64,000 nt of DNA from JBDTSW01 sp963799815. GTDB lineage: Bacteria > Actinomycetota > Thermoleophilia > Solirubrobacterales > 70-9. Every line of letters starts with the position of its first letter. Position 1 is the stretch's first letter. Where the stretch lies: positions 310,001 through 374,000 of the forward strand of contig CAWCYG010000001.1 in NCBI GenBank assembly GCA_963799815.1. The letters are read 5' to 3'. The translations under genes were made by a program, and so were the position numbers. Below the pieces are notes generated by a model. It ran no database searches, was not told the DNA's origin, and worked only from the letters and a program-made list of their open reading frames with translations. Positions 8,587-17,281 of this stretch are shown here, in pieces.

Positions 8587-9506
8587 CCGCGCTCCCGCGG
8601 CGGTGGCGTGGCGGGCTCCGACGCCGGGGCACCCCCGCCGGCCCGCCGGCGCCCTTCATCGTGGGCATGGGGCGCTCCGGGACGACCCTCCTACGTCTCA
8701 TGCTCGACTCGCATCCAGAGCTGGCGATCGGGCCGGAGACGGGCTTCGTACCCGAGGTGGCCCGGGCGTTTCGCCGCCGGCGCCCGCATCCGTCTGAGGT
8801 GATCGCATTGCTCCGAGAGCAGCGCACGTGGGGCGACTTCGACCTCGACGAAGCCGAGCTTTCCGCTCGTCTCGCTTCCGCTGAGCGCCTCGACGCCTCG
8901 GCGGCGTTGCGGATCCTCTACGGCCTCTACGCGGAGGGGCAGGAAAAGTCGCGCTGGGGCGATAAGACCCCCGCCTACGTCAGGCGCATGCCGCTGATCG
9001 CCAAGGTGCTGCCGGAGGCGCGGTTCATCCATGTGATCCGCGACGGCCGGGACGTCTCCATCTCGCGGGCGAAGCGCGCGAGCGATCCGGCGACCCCCGG
9101 GCGTGCAGCGGAGGCTTGGCGCAAGCGGATCCTCCGAGCACGGGAGCAGGCAAGGCGCCTTCGCGACTACACGGAGGTCCGCTACGAGGACCTCGTGGTC
9201 GACACCGAGCCAACGTTACGCAGGGTCGCCGAAACGATCGAGCTGCCGTGGGACGACGCGATGCTGCGCTACTACGAGCGCGCGGAGGAGCGCCTCGAGG
9301 AGATCTCGCGTGACCTTCCCGCCGCCGGCTCGAAGGCCGCTCGGCCTGGCTCCGAGCGGGCCGCCGCCCACGCGCTCGCTAAGGAGCCGCCGCGCCGGGA
9401 GCGGATCGCGGCATGGAAGGACCAAATGAGCGATCCCGACCGCGCCGAGTTCGAGGCCGTCGCCGGGGAGCTCTTGAGCGAGTTGGGCTACGAGGTCGGC
9501 GCCTAG
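8583..9506 (+). CDS. Sulfotransferase, tandem array member 1
   Basis: The 307-residue protein carries APFIVGMGRSGTTLLRLML (PAPS P-loop, about residues 23-41), the family block SRWGDKTPAYV near residue 125 and FIHVIRDGRDVSIS (3'-phosphate site). A VRYEDL block follows, with a C-terminal LSELGYEV. The same order of blocks recurs in seven more genes to 21.4 kb and in the edge fragment, so these are duplicates. The start overlaps the GT stop by four bases. It is probably cytoplasmic, using PAPS; acceptor unknown. Confidence 0.9.
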   Translation: MTALPRRWRGGLRRRGTPAGPPAPFIVGMGRSGTTLLRLMLDSHPELAIGPETGFVPEVARAFRRRRPHPSEVIALLREQRTWGDFDLDEAELSARLASAERLDASAALRILYGLYAEGQEKSRWGDKTPAYVRRMPLIAKVLPEARFIHVIRDGRDVSISRAKRASDPATPGRAAEAWRKRILRAREQARRLRDYTEVRYEDLVVDTEPTLRRVAETIELPWDDAMLRYYERAEERLEEISRDLPAAGSKAARPGSERAAAHALAKEPPRRERIAAWKDQMSDPDRAEFEAVAGELLSELGYEVGA

Positions 9507-9519
9507 CCTCGGAGCTGCA

Positions 9520-11409
9520 ATGCCCCGGTCGGACAAAGCGACGTATCCCGCCCCGTTCGTGGTCGGCATGAACCGCTCGGGAACGACCCTGCTGCGGATG
9601 ATGCTCGACGCGCATCCCGAGCTGGTGATCCCACCCGAGACGCACTTCGTCCCCGACGTGATCAAGGCGCTGCGCGCTCGGGGCGCCGCACCCGAGGACG
9701 CGCTCGCCGCGATGAAGGAGCACCGCGAGTGGGGCGACTTCGACCTCTCCGACTCCGAGATGCTCGGACGGCTGCGGGGGCTGGACACGCTCGAGGCGGG
9801 CGCGGCCTTGCGATCGTTCTACGAGGCCTGCGCCGAGCGCGCCGGCAAGCCCCGTTGGGGCGAGAAGACCCCCCGCTACGTCCTCAAGATGCCGCTGATC
9901 CAGCGCGCGCTTCCCGAGGCGCATTTCGTCCACGTGATCCGAGATGGCCGCGATGTCGCGCTCTCGGTGCTCGACCGCACGGTGCGCGAGGACGTCGACG
10001 CGGCCGAAGTCGCCCGCCGCTGGCGGCGCAAGATCGAACGGGCGCGCGATGACGCGCCGCAGCTCGACCACTACCTGGAGGTCCGCTACGAGGACCTGGT
10101 GGCCGACCCGCAGGCGGTCCTGGGGGAGGTGTGCGAGTTCCTCGAGCTCCCCTACGACGACGCGATGCTCGACTACCACGAGCGCTCGGGGGAGCGGCTC
10201 GAGGAGATGCGTCGCGAGCTTCCCGAGGGCGAGGGCTCATCCCAGCTCTCGGTCGAGCGACGCATGGAGACCCACAGGCGTACCACCGAGGCGCCGGACT
10301 CAACCCGCGCAGCGCGCTGGCGCGACGAGATGAGCGACGCGGATCGCGCCGCCTTCGAACGGGTGGCAGGGGAAACCCTCGCTGAGCTCGGCTACCCGAG
10401 GGCGGATCAGCCGAGCGTCGCCTTTCTGATCTGCGTGGAGGCCGGACAGCTTGAGGCCCAGGGGATCCTCTTCGCTCAATCGTTGCGTCGCTTCGGCGGG
10501 CGCTTCGCCGGCTGTGCGATTCACGCTTACGCACCGCGGGAGGGCCGTGCGCCGGCGGCTGAGACCCGCGCGAAGCTGGCGGCCATGGGCGTCACGGCGC
10601 ACACCGACGTCTTGAACGTGGAGCACGACTACTACCCGTTCGCGAACAAGATCTACGCCGCCGCTGATGCCGAGCGCAACCTGAGCGAGGATGTGCTCGT
10701 CTTCTGCGATTCCGACACCGTCTTCCTGGCAGAGCCGAACGCCCTCGACCTGCCCGAGGATGTCGACGTGGCGGTCGCCCCCGCCTTTCACGTCAACAAG
10801 GCATCGACGGGACCGGAACACCGTATGGAGCCGTACTGGGAGCGCGTGTGGGAGCTGGCCGGCGCGAGCGAGCCGCCTCCGTACGTCGAGACGGTGGAGA
10901 AGCAGAAGCGGATCCGCGGGTATTGGAACGCCGGCATCCTGGCCGCCCGCCGCGATTCCGGGTACATGTCGGATTGGCTCGCCCTCTGGCGCGCGCTGCT
11001 CGCCGAGGAGCACTACCCCGACGGCAAGATGATGGTGACCGACCAGGTCGCCATTGCCGCCGCCGTCGCGCGGAGGCCTGAGCGGTTCATCAACCTCGGC
11101 CGCGACTACAACTACAACATCGGCCGTCGCCCCTTCTACAAGGGCGAGATGAAGCGCGCGGGGCTCGCCGAGATCGTGCACCTCCACTACCACCAGTGGT
11201 TCAACCGCCGCAACCTCCTGCGGGACCTGCGCCCACCGCTCGACTCCTCAAGCGAGCAGTACCGCTGGCTGGACCAACACCTGCCACTCGAGCCCTCCGT
11301 GAGGGCGCCGCTCCCCAAGCCGGGCCGCAAGAATCGCGGCTGGCGCTCACGCCGCCTCGAGCAGCTACGGAAGCCCCTGCGCCACATCGGCACCCCCGAC
11401 AAGCCATGA
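9520..11409 (+). CDS. Bifunctional sulfotransferase-glycosyltransferase fusion
   Basis: This 629-residue protein joins two domains. Residues 1 to about 295 are a full array-type ST: P-loop GMNRSGTTLL at about 16-25, then RWGEKTPRYV, FVHVIRDGRDVALS and VRYEDL. From about residue 298, SVAFLICVEAGQ begins a GT-A domain with FCDSDTVFLAEP and Y-W-N-A-G, homologous to the stand-alone GT at 2928-3869. The reading frame is continuous through the junction (around base 10411). I know of no common ST-GT fusion of this type. It implies that sugar addition and sulfation act on the same growing chain. The stop is embedded in ATGA with the next start. Confidence 0.88.
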   Translation: MPRSDKATYPAPFVVGMNRSGTTLLRMMLDAHPELVIPPETHFVPDVIKALRARGAAPEDALAAMKEHREWGDFDLSDSEMLGRLRGLDTLEAGAALRSFYEACAERAGKPRWGEKTPRYVLKMPLIQRALPEAHFVHVIRDGRDVALSVLDRTVREDVDAAEVARRWRRKIERARDDAPQLDHYLEVRYEDLVADPQAVLGEVCEFLELPYDDAMLDYHERSGERLEEMRRELPEGEGSSQLSVERRMETHRRTTEAPDSTRAARWRDEMSDADRAAFERVAGETLAELGYPRADQPSVAFLICVEAGQLEAQGILFAQSLRRFGGRFAGCAIHAYAPREGRAPAAETRAKLAAMGVTAHTDVLNVEHDYYPFANKIYAAADAERNLSEDVLVFCDSDTVFLAEPNALDLPEDVDVAVAPAFHVNKASTGPEHRMEPYWERVWELAGASEPPPYVETVEKQKRIRGYWNAGILAARRDSGYMSDWLALWRALLAEEHYPDGKMMVTDQVAIAAAVARRPERFINLGRDYNYNIGRRPFYKGEMKRAGLAEIVHLHYHQWFNRRNLLRDLRPPLDSSSEQYRWLDQHLPLEPSVRAPLPKPGRKNRGWRSRRLEQLRKPLRHIGTPDKP

Positions 11410-11464
11410 ACGCCCCCGCCCCGCCCCATTCATCGTCGGCGTCCCCCGTTCCGGCACGACGATG
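11406..11464 (+). other. Out-of-frame 5' end of the next sulfotransferase (apparent frameshift)
   Basis: ATG 11406 overlaps the previous stop as ATGA, the coupling used throughout this array, but its frame stops at 11466-11468 after 20 codons. The frame that encodes PFIVGVPRSGTT (bases 11426-11461) is different, and no ATG, GTG or TTG in that frame precedes it within the gap. A C-rich run, 11411-11427, lies between. One missing base, or two extra ones, in that run would join the two. Confidence 0.7.
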
Positions 11465-12346
11465 CTGAGGCTGATGCTCGACGCGCACCCCGACATGGCG
11501 ATCCCGCCGGAGACCTACTTCGTGACGAACCTGATCGAAGCGGCCGACGGCGGCGCCGACGGACGGCAGCTGGCGAACGTCCTCGTCTCGCACCGCCGCT
11601 GGGCGGACCTCGGGCTCGACGAGAACGAGCTTCGCACCCGGATGAGCGCCGGCGACGGCAGCCCCTCAGGCGGCGAGGCCATCCGCATCACCTTCGGTCT
11701 CTACGCCGAGAGCAGGGGCAAGCCGCGCTGGGGCGACAAGACGCCCGCCTACCTGACCAACATCGCCGAGATTGGCGCCGCTCTGCCCGAGGCACGGTTC
11801 GTGCACCTGATCCGAGACGGCCGTGACGTCGCGCTTTCCATCCTCACGATGCCGGAAGTGGACCGGCCGATGCGAAACCCCGACTCGGCCGGCCTCGTCG
11901 CCACCCGCTGGCGCAAGCGGATCGAGCGCGCCCGCCGCCAGGCCGAGCGCCTCGACCACTACCTCGAGATCCGATACGAGGAACTCGTGAGCGACGCGGA
12001 GCGCGTGCTGCGCCGCGTCTGCGACTTCATCGCGCTCGATTTCCGGCCTGAGATGCTCGAATACCACGCCGGCGCACGCGACCGCCTCGAGGAGATGAAC
12101 CGAGATCTTGCCGGCCGAGACGACCTTCCCGACCAGCCCGCCGAGGGCAGGCTCACTCCGCATGCGCTCACCTCTGAGCCCCCTCGGCGCGAGCGCATCG
12201 GCAAATGGCGCGAGCGCATGAGCCCCGCGGATGTTGCCGAGTTCGAGGGAGAGGCCGGCGAGATGCTGAGCGAGCTGGGCTACGAGCTCGCGAGCGGTGT
12301 GCCGCATGCCACGGCTCCCCGCCGCTCTGAGGAGGCCCCGAGCTGA
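11462..12346 (+). CDS. Sulfotransferase, tandem array member (5' end frameshifted)
   Basis: From the first in-frame ATG the product has 294 residues starting MLRLMLDAHPDM, with HRRWADLGLDE, RWGDKTPAYL, FVHLIRDGRDVALS and IRYEEL; all are array-family blocks. That start omits the PAPS P-loop, which is encoded just upstream in the same frame (11426-11461) without a start codon. As written the product would lack PAPS binding. Either a base is missing from the sequence, or recoding occurs, or the gene is a recent pseudogene. The body shows no other lesion, which favours a sequencing error or a very recent event. It ends immediately before the next ATG. Confidence 0.75.
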   Translation: MLRLMLDAHPDMAIPPETYFVTNLIEAADGGADGRQLANVLVSHRRWADLGLDENELRTRMSAGDGSPSGGEAIRITFGLYAESRGKPRWGDKTPAYLTNIAEIGAALPEARFVHLIRDGRDVALSILTMPEVDRPMRNPDSAGLVATRWRKRIERARRQAERLDHYLEIRYEELVSDAERVLRRVCDFIALDFRPEMLEYHAGARDRLEEMNRDLAGRDDLPDQPAEGRLTPHALTSEPPRRERIGKWRERMSPADVAEFEGEAGEMLSELGYELASGVPHATAPRRSEEAPS

Positions 12347-13303
12347 ATGTTGGGGCAGACCACAATCCGCCGGATGAGCCGGCGGCGGCGCGCCGCCCGG
12401 GAGGACGCGCCTGCGCCCGCCCCGTTTGTGGTCGGCGTCGGCCGCTCGGGCACCACGCTGCTTCGGCTCATGCTCGACGCCCACCCGCAGATGGCTGTAC
12501 CGCCTGAAACCCATTTCATCCCGGACGTGATCCGAGCCGCCGATCGCGGTGAGGGACCGGACGGCGTCGTCGAAGTGCTCACGAGCAGCCGTCGCTGGGG
12601 CGACATGGGGATCGATGACGTGGAGATCCGCGAGCGCTTCCGTGCCTTACCACGCTTCGACGCGACCTCGGCCGCACGGGCGATCTACCTCGCCTACGCC
12701 GAGGACAAGGGCAAGAGCCGCTGGGGTGACAAGACCCCCAAGTACTCGCTGGTCATGGGCCAGATCGAGGACGCGCTACCCGAGGCACGGTTCGTCCACC
12801 TGATCCGCGACGCGCGCGCGGTCGCGCTCAGCAGAGTGAAGATGGTTGAGGGTCGCGGCGAGAAGCCGCCCAGACCCGGTGGCGTCGCCGCTCGCTGGGC
12901 GAAGCGGATCCGCCAGGCGCGGGCGCAGGGCGAGACCCTCGGTGGCTACCTGGAGATCCGCTACGAGGACCTCGTCACGGACACTGAGCCCACGCTGCGT
13001 CAGGTCTGCCGCTTCTGCGAGCTCGAGTTCGACCCCGCGATGCTCGACTACCACACTCAGGCCTCCGAGCGTTTGAGCGAGATCGCTCGCGATCTGCCGG
13101 ACGCGGAGGGCAAGCGCAAGGGCGTGGTCGCGGGCGAGCACCGGCTGGCCGTGCACGCGATGGCATCGGAGCCGCCATCGAAGGAGCGAATCACCTCGTG
13201 GCGCGAGCAGATGAGCGCGGACGACCAGCGGGCGTGCGAGGAGGCCGCGGGCGATCTGCTCGCGGAGCTCGGCTACCCCGTGGGCGCGAAGGTCGCGGCA
13301 TGA
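12347..13303 (+). CDS. Sulfotransferase, tandem array member with altered phosphate-site motif
   Basis: The 318-residue protein has a basic N-terminus, then APFVVGVGRSGTTLLRL (P-loop about residues 25-41), RRWGDMGIDD, SRWGDKTPKYS and IRYEDL. The usual IRDGRDVALS is IRDARAVALS here, so the G and the second D of the motif are changed. The S that contacts the 3' phosphate of PAPS remains. The start ATG 12347 touches the preceding TGA. An internal ATG at 12374 (MSRRRRAARE) is an alternative start. Acceptor unknown; likely active. Confidence 0.88.
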   Translation: MLGQTTIRRMSRRRRAAREDAPAPAPFVVGVGRSGTTLLRLMLDAHPQMAVPPETHFIPDVIRAADRGEGPDGVVEVLTSSRRWGDMGIDDVEIRERFRALPRFDATSAARAIYLAYAEDKGKSRWGDKTPKYSLVMGQIEDALPEARFVHLIRDARAVALSRVKMVEGRGEKPPRPGGVAARWAKRIRQARAQGETLGGYLEIRYEDLVTDTEPTLRQVCRFCELEFDPAMLDYHTQASERLSEIARDLPDAEGKRKGVVAGEHRLAVHAMASEPPSKERITSWREQMSADDQRACEEAAGDLLAELGYPVGAKVAA

Positions 13304-13331
13304 GCACCCTGCGAAGCGCGGGGCTTTAGCC

Positions 13332-14285
13332 GTGGTCGTGCTGAACCTAAGGCGCCGCGATCGCGACGCCGGGCCCCCGGCCCCGTTCATCGTCTCGAGC
13401 CCCCGATCGGGGAGCACGCTCCTGCGCATGATGCTCGATGCACATCCGCAGCTCGCGATCCCGTCCGAGACCCACTTCGTCCCGGAGGTGATCGAGGCGT
13501 TCGACGGCGGCAGGCCCACTCCGGAGGCCGTGGTGGCGATGCTTCGCGCGCACCGTCGCTGGGAGGACTTCCACCTCTCGCCCGACGAGCTCTTGGCACG
13601 CCTGCGCGAGCACGAGCCGCTCACGGCCGGCAAGGCGGTGCGCTCGTTCTTCGCCCTCTACGCCGCGAGCCAGGGCAAGCCACGGTGGGGCGACAAGACG
13701 CCTGAGTACGTCGAGATGATGCGGCCGATCGAGCGCGCTTTACCCGAGGCGCGCTTCGTTCACGTGATCCGAGACGGTCGCGACGTCGCCCTCTCACGGA
13801 CCAAGTGGAGGCTGCAGCGAGTCGGGCGCAAGCCGCCGGTAGAGCGGCTCGCCAAGAAGTGGCAGAAGGCGATCACCGTCGCGCGCAAGCAGGGTGGGAA
13901 GGTCGGCCACTATCTCGAGATCCGCTACGAGGATCTGATTGCCGATACCGACACGGCGCTGCGGCGCATCTGCGACTTCATTGCGCTCGAGTTCGACCCG
14001 ATCATGCTGGCCTACCACGAGCACGCGGCAGAGCGCCTTGCCGAGATCGCCCACACGCTTCCCGAGCGCGAGGATCGCAACGCTCTCGCCGCTTCCGAGC
14101 GGCTCTCGAAGCACGAGATGACGACCAGGCCCCCCGAGCGCGACCGGATCTTCGCCTGGCGGGAGGAAATGAGCGAGGACGATCTCGCCACCTTCGAGTC
14201 GGTGGCCGGCGGGCTGCTGCGCGAGCTCGAGTATCCCGTCGGCGACGGCGCCCGTGAGCGCGCGGCGACTGCCGCGGAGGGCTAG
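13332..14285 (+). CDS. Sulfotransferase, tandem array member
   Basis: The 317-residue protein has P-loop IVSSPRSGSTLLRMML (about residues 20-35), HRRWEDFHL, PRWGDKTPEYV, FVHVIRDGRDVALS, IRYEDL and a C-terminal LRELEYPVG, all array features. The P-loop is RSGST instead of RSGTT, a change common in the wider family. GTG 13332 is taken as start; GTG 13338 is almost as good. A 28-base gap separates it from the preceding gene, without a clear promoter. It runs into the next ST with a 4-base gap or a 32-base overlap, depending on that start. Confidence 0.88.
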   Translation: MVVLNLRRRDRDAGPPAPFIVSSPRSGSTLLRMMLDAHPQLAIPSETHFVPEVIEAFDGGRPTPEAVVAMLRAHRRWEDFHLSPDELLARLREHEPLTAGKAVRSFFALYAASQGKPRWGDKTPEYVEMMRPIERALPEARFVHVIRDGRDVALSRTKWRLQRVGRKPPVERLAKKWQKAITVARKQGGKVGHYLEIRYEDLIADTDTALRRICDFIALEFDPIMLAYHEHAAERLAEIAHTLPEREDRNALAASERLSKHEMTTRPPERDRIFAWREEMSEDDLATFESVAGGLLRELEYPVGDGARERAATAAEG

Positions 14286-14289
14286 TGCC

Positions 14290-15195
14290 GTGGCCGTCGA
14301 CCCCGCGCCCTTCATCGTCGCCAACCCCGGCTCGGGGACGACCCTGCTTCGCATGATGCTCGACGCCCATTCTGATCTCGCGATCCCGCCCGAGACGCAC
14401 TTCATCGGCGATGTGATCCAGCGCGCCCGAGCGATCCGCAGGGAGCAAGACCGCAAGCCGACTCCGGAGGAGCTGACCCGGGTGATCACGTCGAATCGAC
14501 GCTGGCAGGACTTCCACCTCGACGCCGATGCGCTCGCGACGCGGATGGATCACGACGGCACAGCGAATGCTCGGCGCGCTCTCCGCGCGTTCTACGGCCT
14601 CTACGCGGAGGGGCAGGGGAAATCGCGCTGGGGCGATAAGACCCCGGATTACCTCCTCACCATGAACCGAATCGAGCGGGCGCTGCCCGAGGCGAGGTTC
14701 GTCCACCTGGTTCGCGACGGCCGCGACGTCGCGCTCTCGCGTCACCGCTGGAGGGAGCGGGCTGGCGCCGAGAGCCGGCCCATTGAGGCCTGGGCGAACC
14801 AGTGGCGCCGCTGGATCGCGGAGGGACGCAGTCAGGGTGAGAAGGTGGAGCACTACCTCGAGATCCGCTACGAGGACTTGGTCACCGACACCGAGCCCAC
14901 CTTGCGGAGGGTTTGCGAGTTCGCTGAGCTCGACTTCCAGGCGCAGATGCTGAGCTACCACGAGCGGGCCTCCGACCGGCTGCGCGAGCTCGCCCACGCG
15001 CTGCCTGCGGAGAGGGGCAAGGGCGGACGCCAGGCGGAGCACCGACAGGCCAAGCACGCGATGACCGCTGCGCCGCCACAGGAGAGCAAGGTGGCCGAGT
15101 GGCGCACGGCGATGAGCGACGAGGATCGCGCCGCGTTCGAGGCCGAGGCGGGCGAGTTGCTGGCGGAGCTCGGTTATCCGGTGGAGTCGGCATGA
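14290..15195 (+). CDS. Sulfotransferase, tandem array member with NPGSGTT P-loop
   Basis: The 301-residue protein opens with VAVDPAPFIVANPGSGTT. The arginine of the usual RSGTT is a glycine, a change next to the phosphate loop that may weaken PAPS binding or only alter it. The remaining blocks (RRWQDFHL, SRWGDKTPDYL, FVHLVRDGRDVALS, IRYEDLVT, LAELGYPV) are intact. GTG 14290 is preferred over GTG 14254 because GGAGGG (14276-14281) sits 8 bases before it, and the overlap with the preceding gene disappears. The stop overlaps the next ATG as ATGA. Confidence 0.87.
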   Translation: MAVDPAPFIVANPGSGTTLLRMMLDAHSDLAIPPETHFIGDVIQRARAIRREQDRKPTPEELTRVITSNRRWQDFHLDADALATRMDHDGTANARRALRAFYGLYAEGQGKSRWGDKTPDYLLTMNRIERALPEARFVHLVRDGRDVALSRHRWRERAGAESRPIEAWANQWRRWIAEGRSQGEKVEHYLEIRYEDLVTDTEPTLRRVCEFAELDFQAQMLSYHERASDRLRELAHALPAERGKGGRQAEHRQAKHAMTAAPPQESKVAEWRTAMSDEDRAAFEAEAGELLAELGYPVESA

Positions 15196-16289
15196 GAGCC
15201 GGTGTCGTCACCAAGTGGTTCAACCGCGGCCAGCCGGTGGTCGGCCGCTACCTGCGCTCGGCGCTGGATGAGCTGGGACACGAGACCTTCATCCTCGCTC
15301 GCCCGAAGAAGGAGCGCGGCCCGATGCCTGGCGCGCTCGCGAAGGACGATGTCTGGGATCAGCCGGGCGTCACCGAGGGATCGACCTACGACATCCCCGC
15401 CGCCGAGTACGAGGCGTGGGTGGAGGCCAACGGGATCGACGTCGTCTTCTGCGATCAGAACTACCAGTTCGACGAGATCCGCCGCCTGCGAGAGCGCGGC
15501 GCGCGGACGGTGGGGCGGTTCGTCTGGGAGCACTTCTCCGCCGGGCACGTCGAGGCCGCCAAGGCCGCCTACGACGTCATCTATTCCTTCACCCGGGCCG
15601 AGCAGGAGCGCTACCGCGAGCTCGGGATCGAGAGCCCGTACGTGACCTGGGGTTGTCACCCGGAGCTGGTGGCGATCGGGGATGAACGGCAGCTGCACAC
15701 CGACGAGACGGTGCGTTGCGTCTTCCCGGGCGGTTTCCTGGGGCACCGCAAGCCGATCGAGCAGGTGATCGAGGCGTTCACCCGCACCACCGATCCACGG
15801 CTTCGTCTGCTGGTGAAGACCCAGGTGAAGCGCAAGCAGCTGCGGCCGGTGCGCGAGGCCGCAGCGGGCGACAAGCGCATCGAGGTCTTCATCGAGGACG
15901 AGGCCACCGCCGACCACCTGCGGCACTTCGCGAGCTGCGACGTCTGCGTGGCGCCGGCTCGCTGGGAGGGCTTGGGGTTGCCGCTGTATGAATCGATGGC
16001 GTTCGGAATGCCTGTGATCACGAACGATGATCCGCCGCTTAACGAGGCCATCGAGCACGAGCGAAACGGCCTACTCGTCGGCTCGTCTGAAGATGGGGAG
16101 ACGACCCGCTCAGGCATCCCGGTGCACACGCCGGACGTTGCCGACCTCGCTGCCTCAATCGAGCGGCTGGCCGATCATGAGCTGCGCGCGCGCCTGGCCC
16201 AGGGCCAGCTCGAGCTTCGGGACGGCGAGCGCAGCTGGGGCCGCACCGTCGAGGGAATCGGAGCCCTCGCCGACGGCCGCGAGCCATGA
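15192..16289 (+). CDS. Glycosyltransferase, GT-B (group 1/GT4-like)
   Basis: This 365-residue protein starts MRAGVVTKWFNRGQPVVGRY, a Rossmann-type N-terminus, and contains APARWEGLGLPLYESMAFG (about residues 256-274), the E-x7-E nucleotide-sugar site of retaining GT-B enzymes, followed by PVITNDDPPLNE. ATG 15192 overlaps the upstream ST stop (ATGA), and its own stop overlaps the next ST start (ATGA), so ST-GT-ST are made as a coupled set. The donor sugar is not readable. It probably builds the glycan that the neighbouring STs modify. Confidence 0.85.
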   Translation: MRAGVVTKWFNRGQPVVGRYLRSALDELGHETFILARPKKERGPMPGALAKDDVWDQPGVTEGSTYDIPAAEYEAWVEANGIDVVFCDQNYQFDEIRRLRERGARTVGRFVWEHFSAGHVEAAKAAYDVIYSFTRAEQERYRELGIESPYVTWGCHPELVAIGDERQLHTDETVRCVFPGGFLGHRKPIEQVIEAFTRTTDPRLRLLVKTQVKRKQLRPVREAAAGDKRIEVFIEDEATADHLRHFASCDVCVAPARWEGLGLPLYESMAFGMPVITNDDPPLNEAIEHERNGLLVGSSEDGETTRSGIPVHTPDVADLAASIERLADHELRARLAQGQLELRDGERSWGRTVEGIGALADGREP

Positions 16290-17281
16290 GCGAGGCAGCT
16301 CAGCGTCGCAAGGGGGAGCTCGGGCCCGTCGGGATCGCGAAGCGACGGCTGAACCGCATCCGCCGCCACCGGCGTCTGCGCAAGGCGGCCCCGAGGCTCC
16401 ACGGCGGTCCCCCGGACCCGCCGGCGCCGTTCATCTGCGGGGCCACCCGCTCGGGGACGACGCTCGTGCGCCTGATGCTCGACGCTCACCCCGAGGTCGC
16501 GATCCCCTCGGAAACCCACTTCGTGCCCGATCTCATCGCGCGCTGCGTCGAGGGCCCGGTCACCGCCGACGAGCTCACGGCCCTGATCACGGAGCACCGG
16601 CGCTGGGGCGACTTCGGGCTCGAAGCCGCCGAGCTGCGTGAGCGTCTGGTGGGCCTTGAGCCCCTGAACGCCGCCGACGCGACTCGCGCGTTCTTTCGCC
16701 TCTACGCGGAGGGACAGGGGAAGCGAAGATGGGGCGACAAGACGCCCGGCTACATCCGCAAGACCCGGACGATCCAGCGGGTGCTTCCCGAAGCCAGATT
16801 CGTCCACACGATCCGCGATGGCCGCGATGTCGCTCTCTCCCTGCTCCCGCTGAACTTCGGCCCCGACAACGTCACCGACGCAGCAGAGCTCTGGCGCAAA
16901 CGCGTCGGGTGGGCCCGCTACCAGTCGCGGGGCGTCGACCACTACCTGGAGATCCGCTACGAGGACGTCATTCTCGAGACCGAGCCCACGCTCCGGAAGG
17001 TCTGCGACTTCATCGACCTCGAGTTCGACCCCGTCATGCTCGACTACCACGAGGGAGCAGAGGAGCGGCTGAGAGAGAAGGCGCGCGACCTGCCCAAGTC
17101 CGACGGCCGCACTCAGCCCGCCGAGGCGCGGATGCAGAGCCACGCACTGGCGGCGGAGCCCCCGCGAGCGGACCGCGTCGCTCGCTGGAAGCGAGAGATG
17201 AGCCCCGAGGACATCGCCGAGTACGAGCGGGTCGCTGGAGACCTCTTGGACGAGCTGGGCTACGAGCTCGGCAGCCGCTGA
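16286..17281 (+). CDS. Sulfotransferase, tandem array member
   Basis: The 331-residue protein has a longer basic N-terminal extension (about 45 residues, rich in R and K), then APFICGATRSGTTLVRLML, HRRWGDFGLE, RRWGDKTPGYI, FVHTIRDGRDVALS, IRYEDV and LDELGYELG. The extension has no hydrophobic stretch and so is not a signal peptide; it could mediate contact with a partner or membrane. ATG 16286 overlaps the GT stop (ATGA), and the TGA overlaps the next ATG (TGATG). Confidence 0.9.
   Translation: MSEAAQRRKGELGPVGIAKRRLNRIRRHRRLRKAAPRLHGGPPDPPAPFICGATRSGTTLVRLMLDAHPEVAIPSETHFVPDLIARCVEGPVTADELTALITEHRRWGDFGLEAAELRERLVGLEPLNAADATRAFFRLYAEGQGKRRWGDKTPGYIRKTRTIQRVLPEARFVHTIRDGRDVALSLLPLNFGPDNVTDAAELWRKRVGWARYQSRGVDHYLEIRYEDVILETEPTLRKVCDFIDLEFDPVMLDYHEGAEERLREKARDLPKSDGRTQPAEARMQSHALAAEPPRADRVARWKREMSPEDIAEYERVAGDLLDELGYELGSR

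Noticed and set aside
14254..14289. Start of ST 14290 at GTG 14254
   Set aside because: It would overlap the preceding gene by 32 bases, while GGAGGG at 14276-14281 is correctly spaced for GTG 14290.
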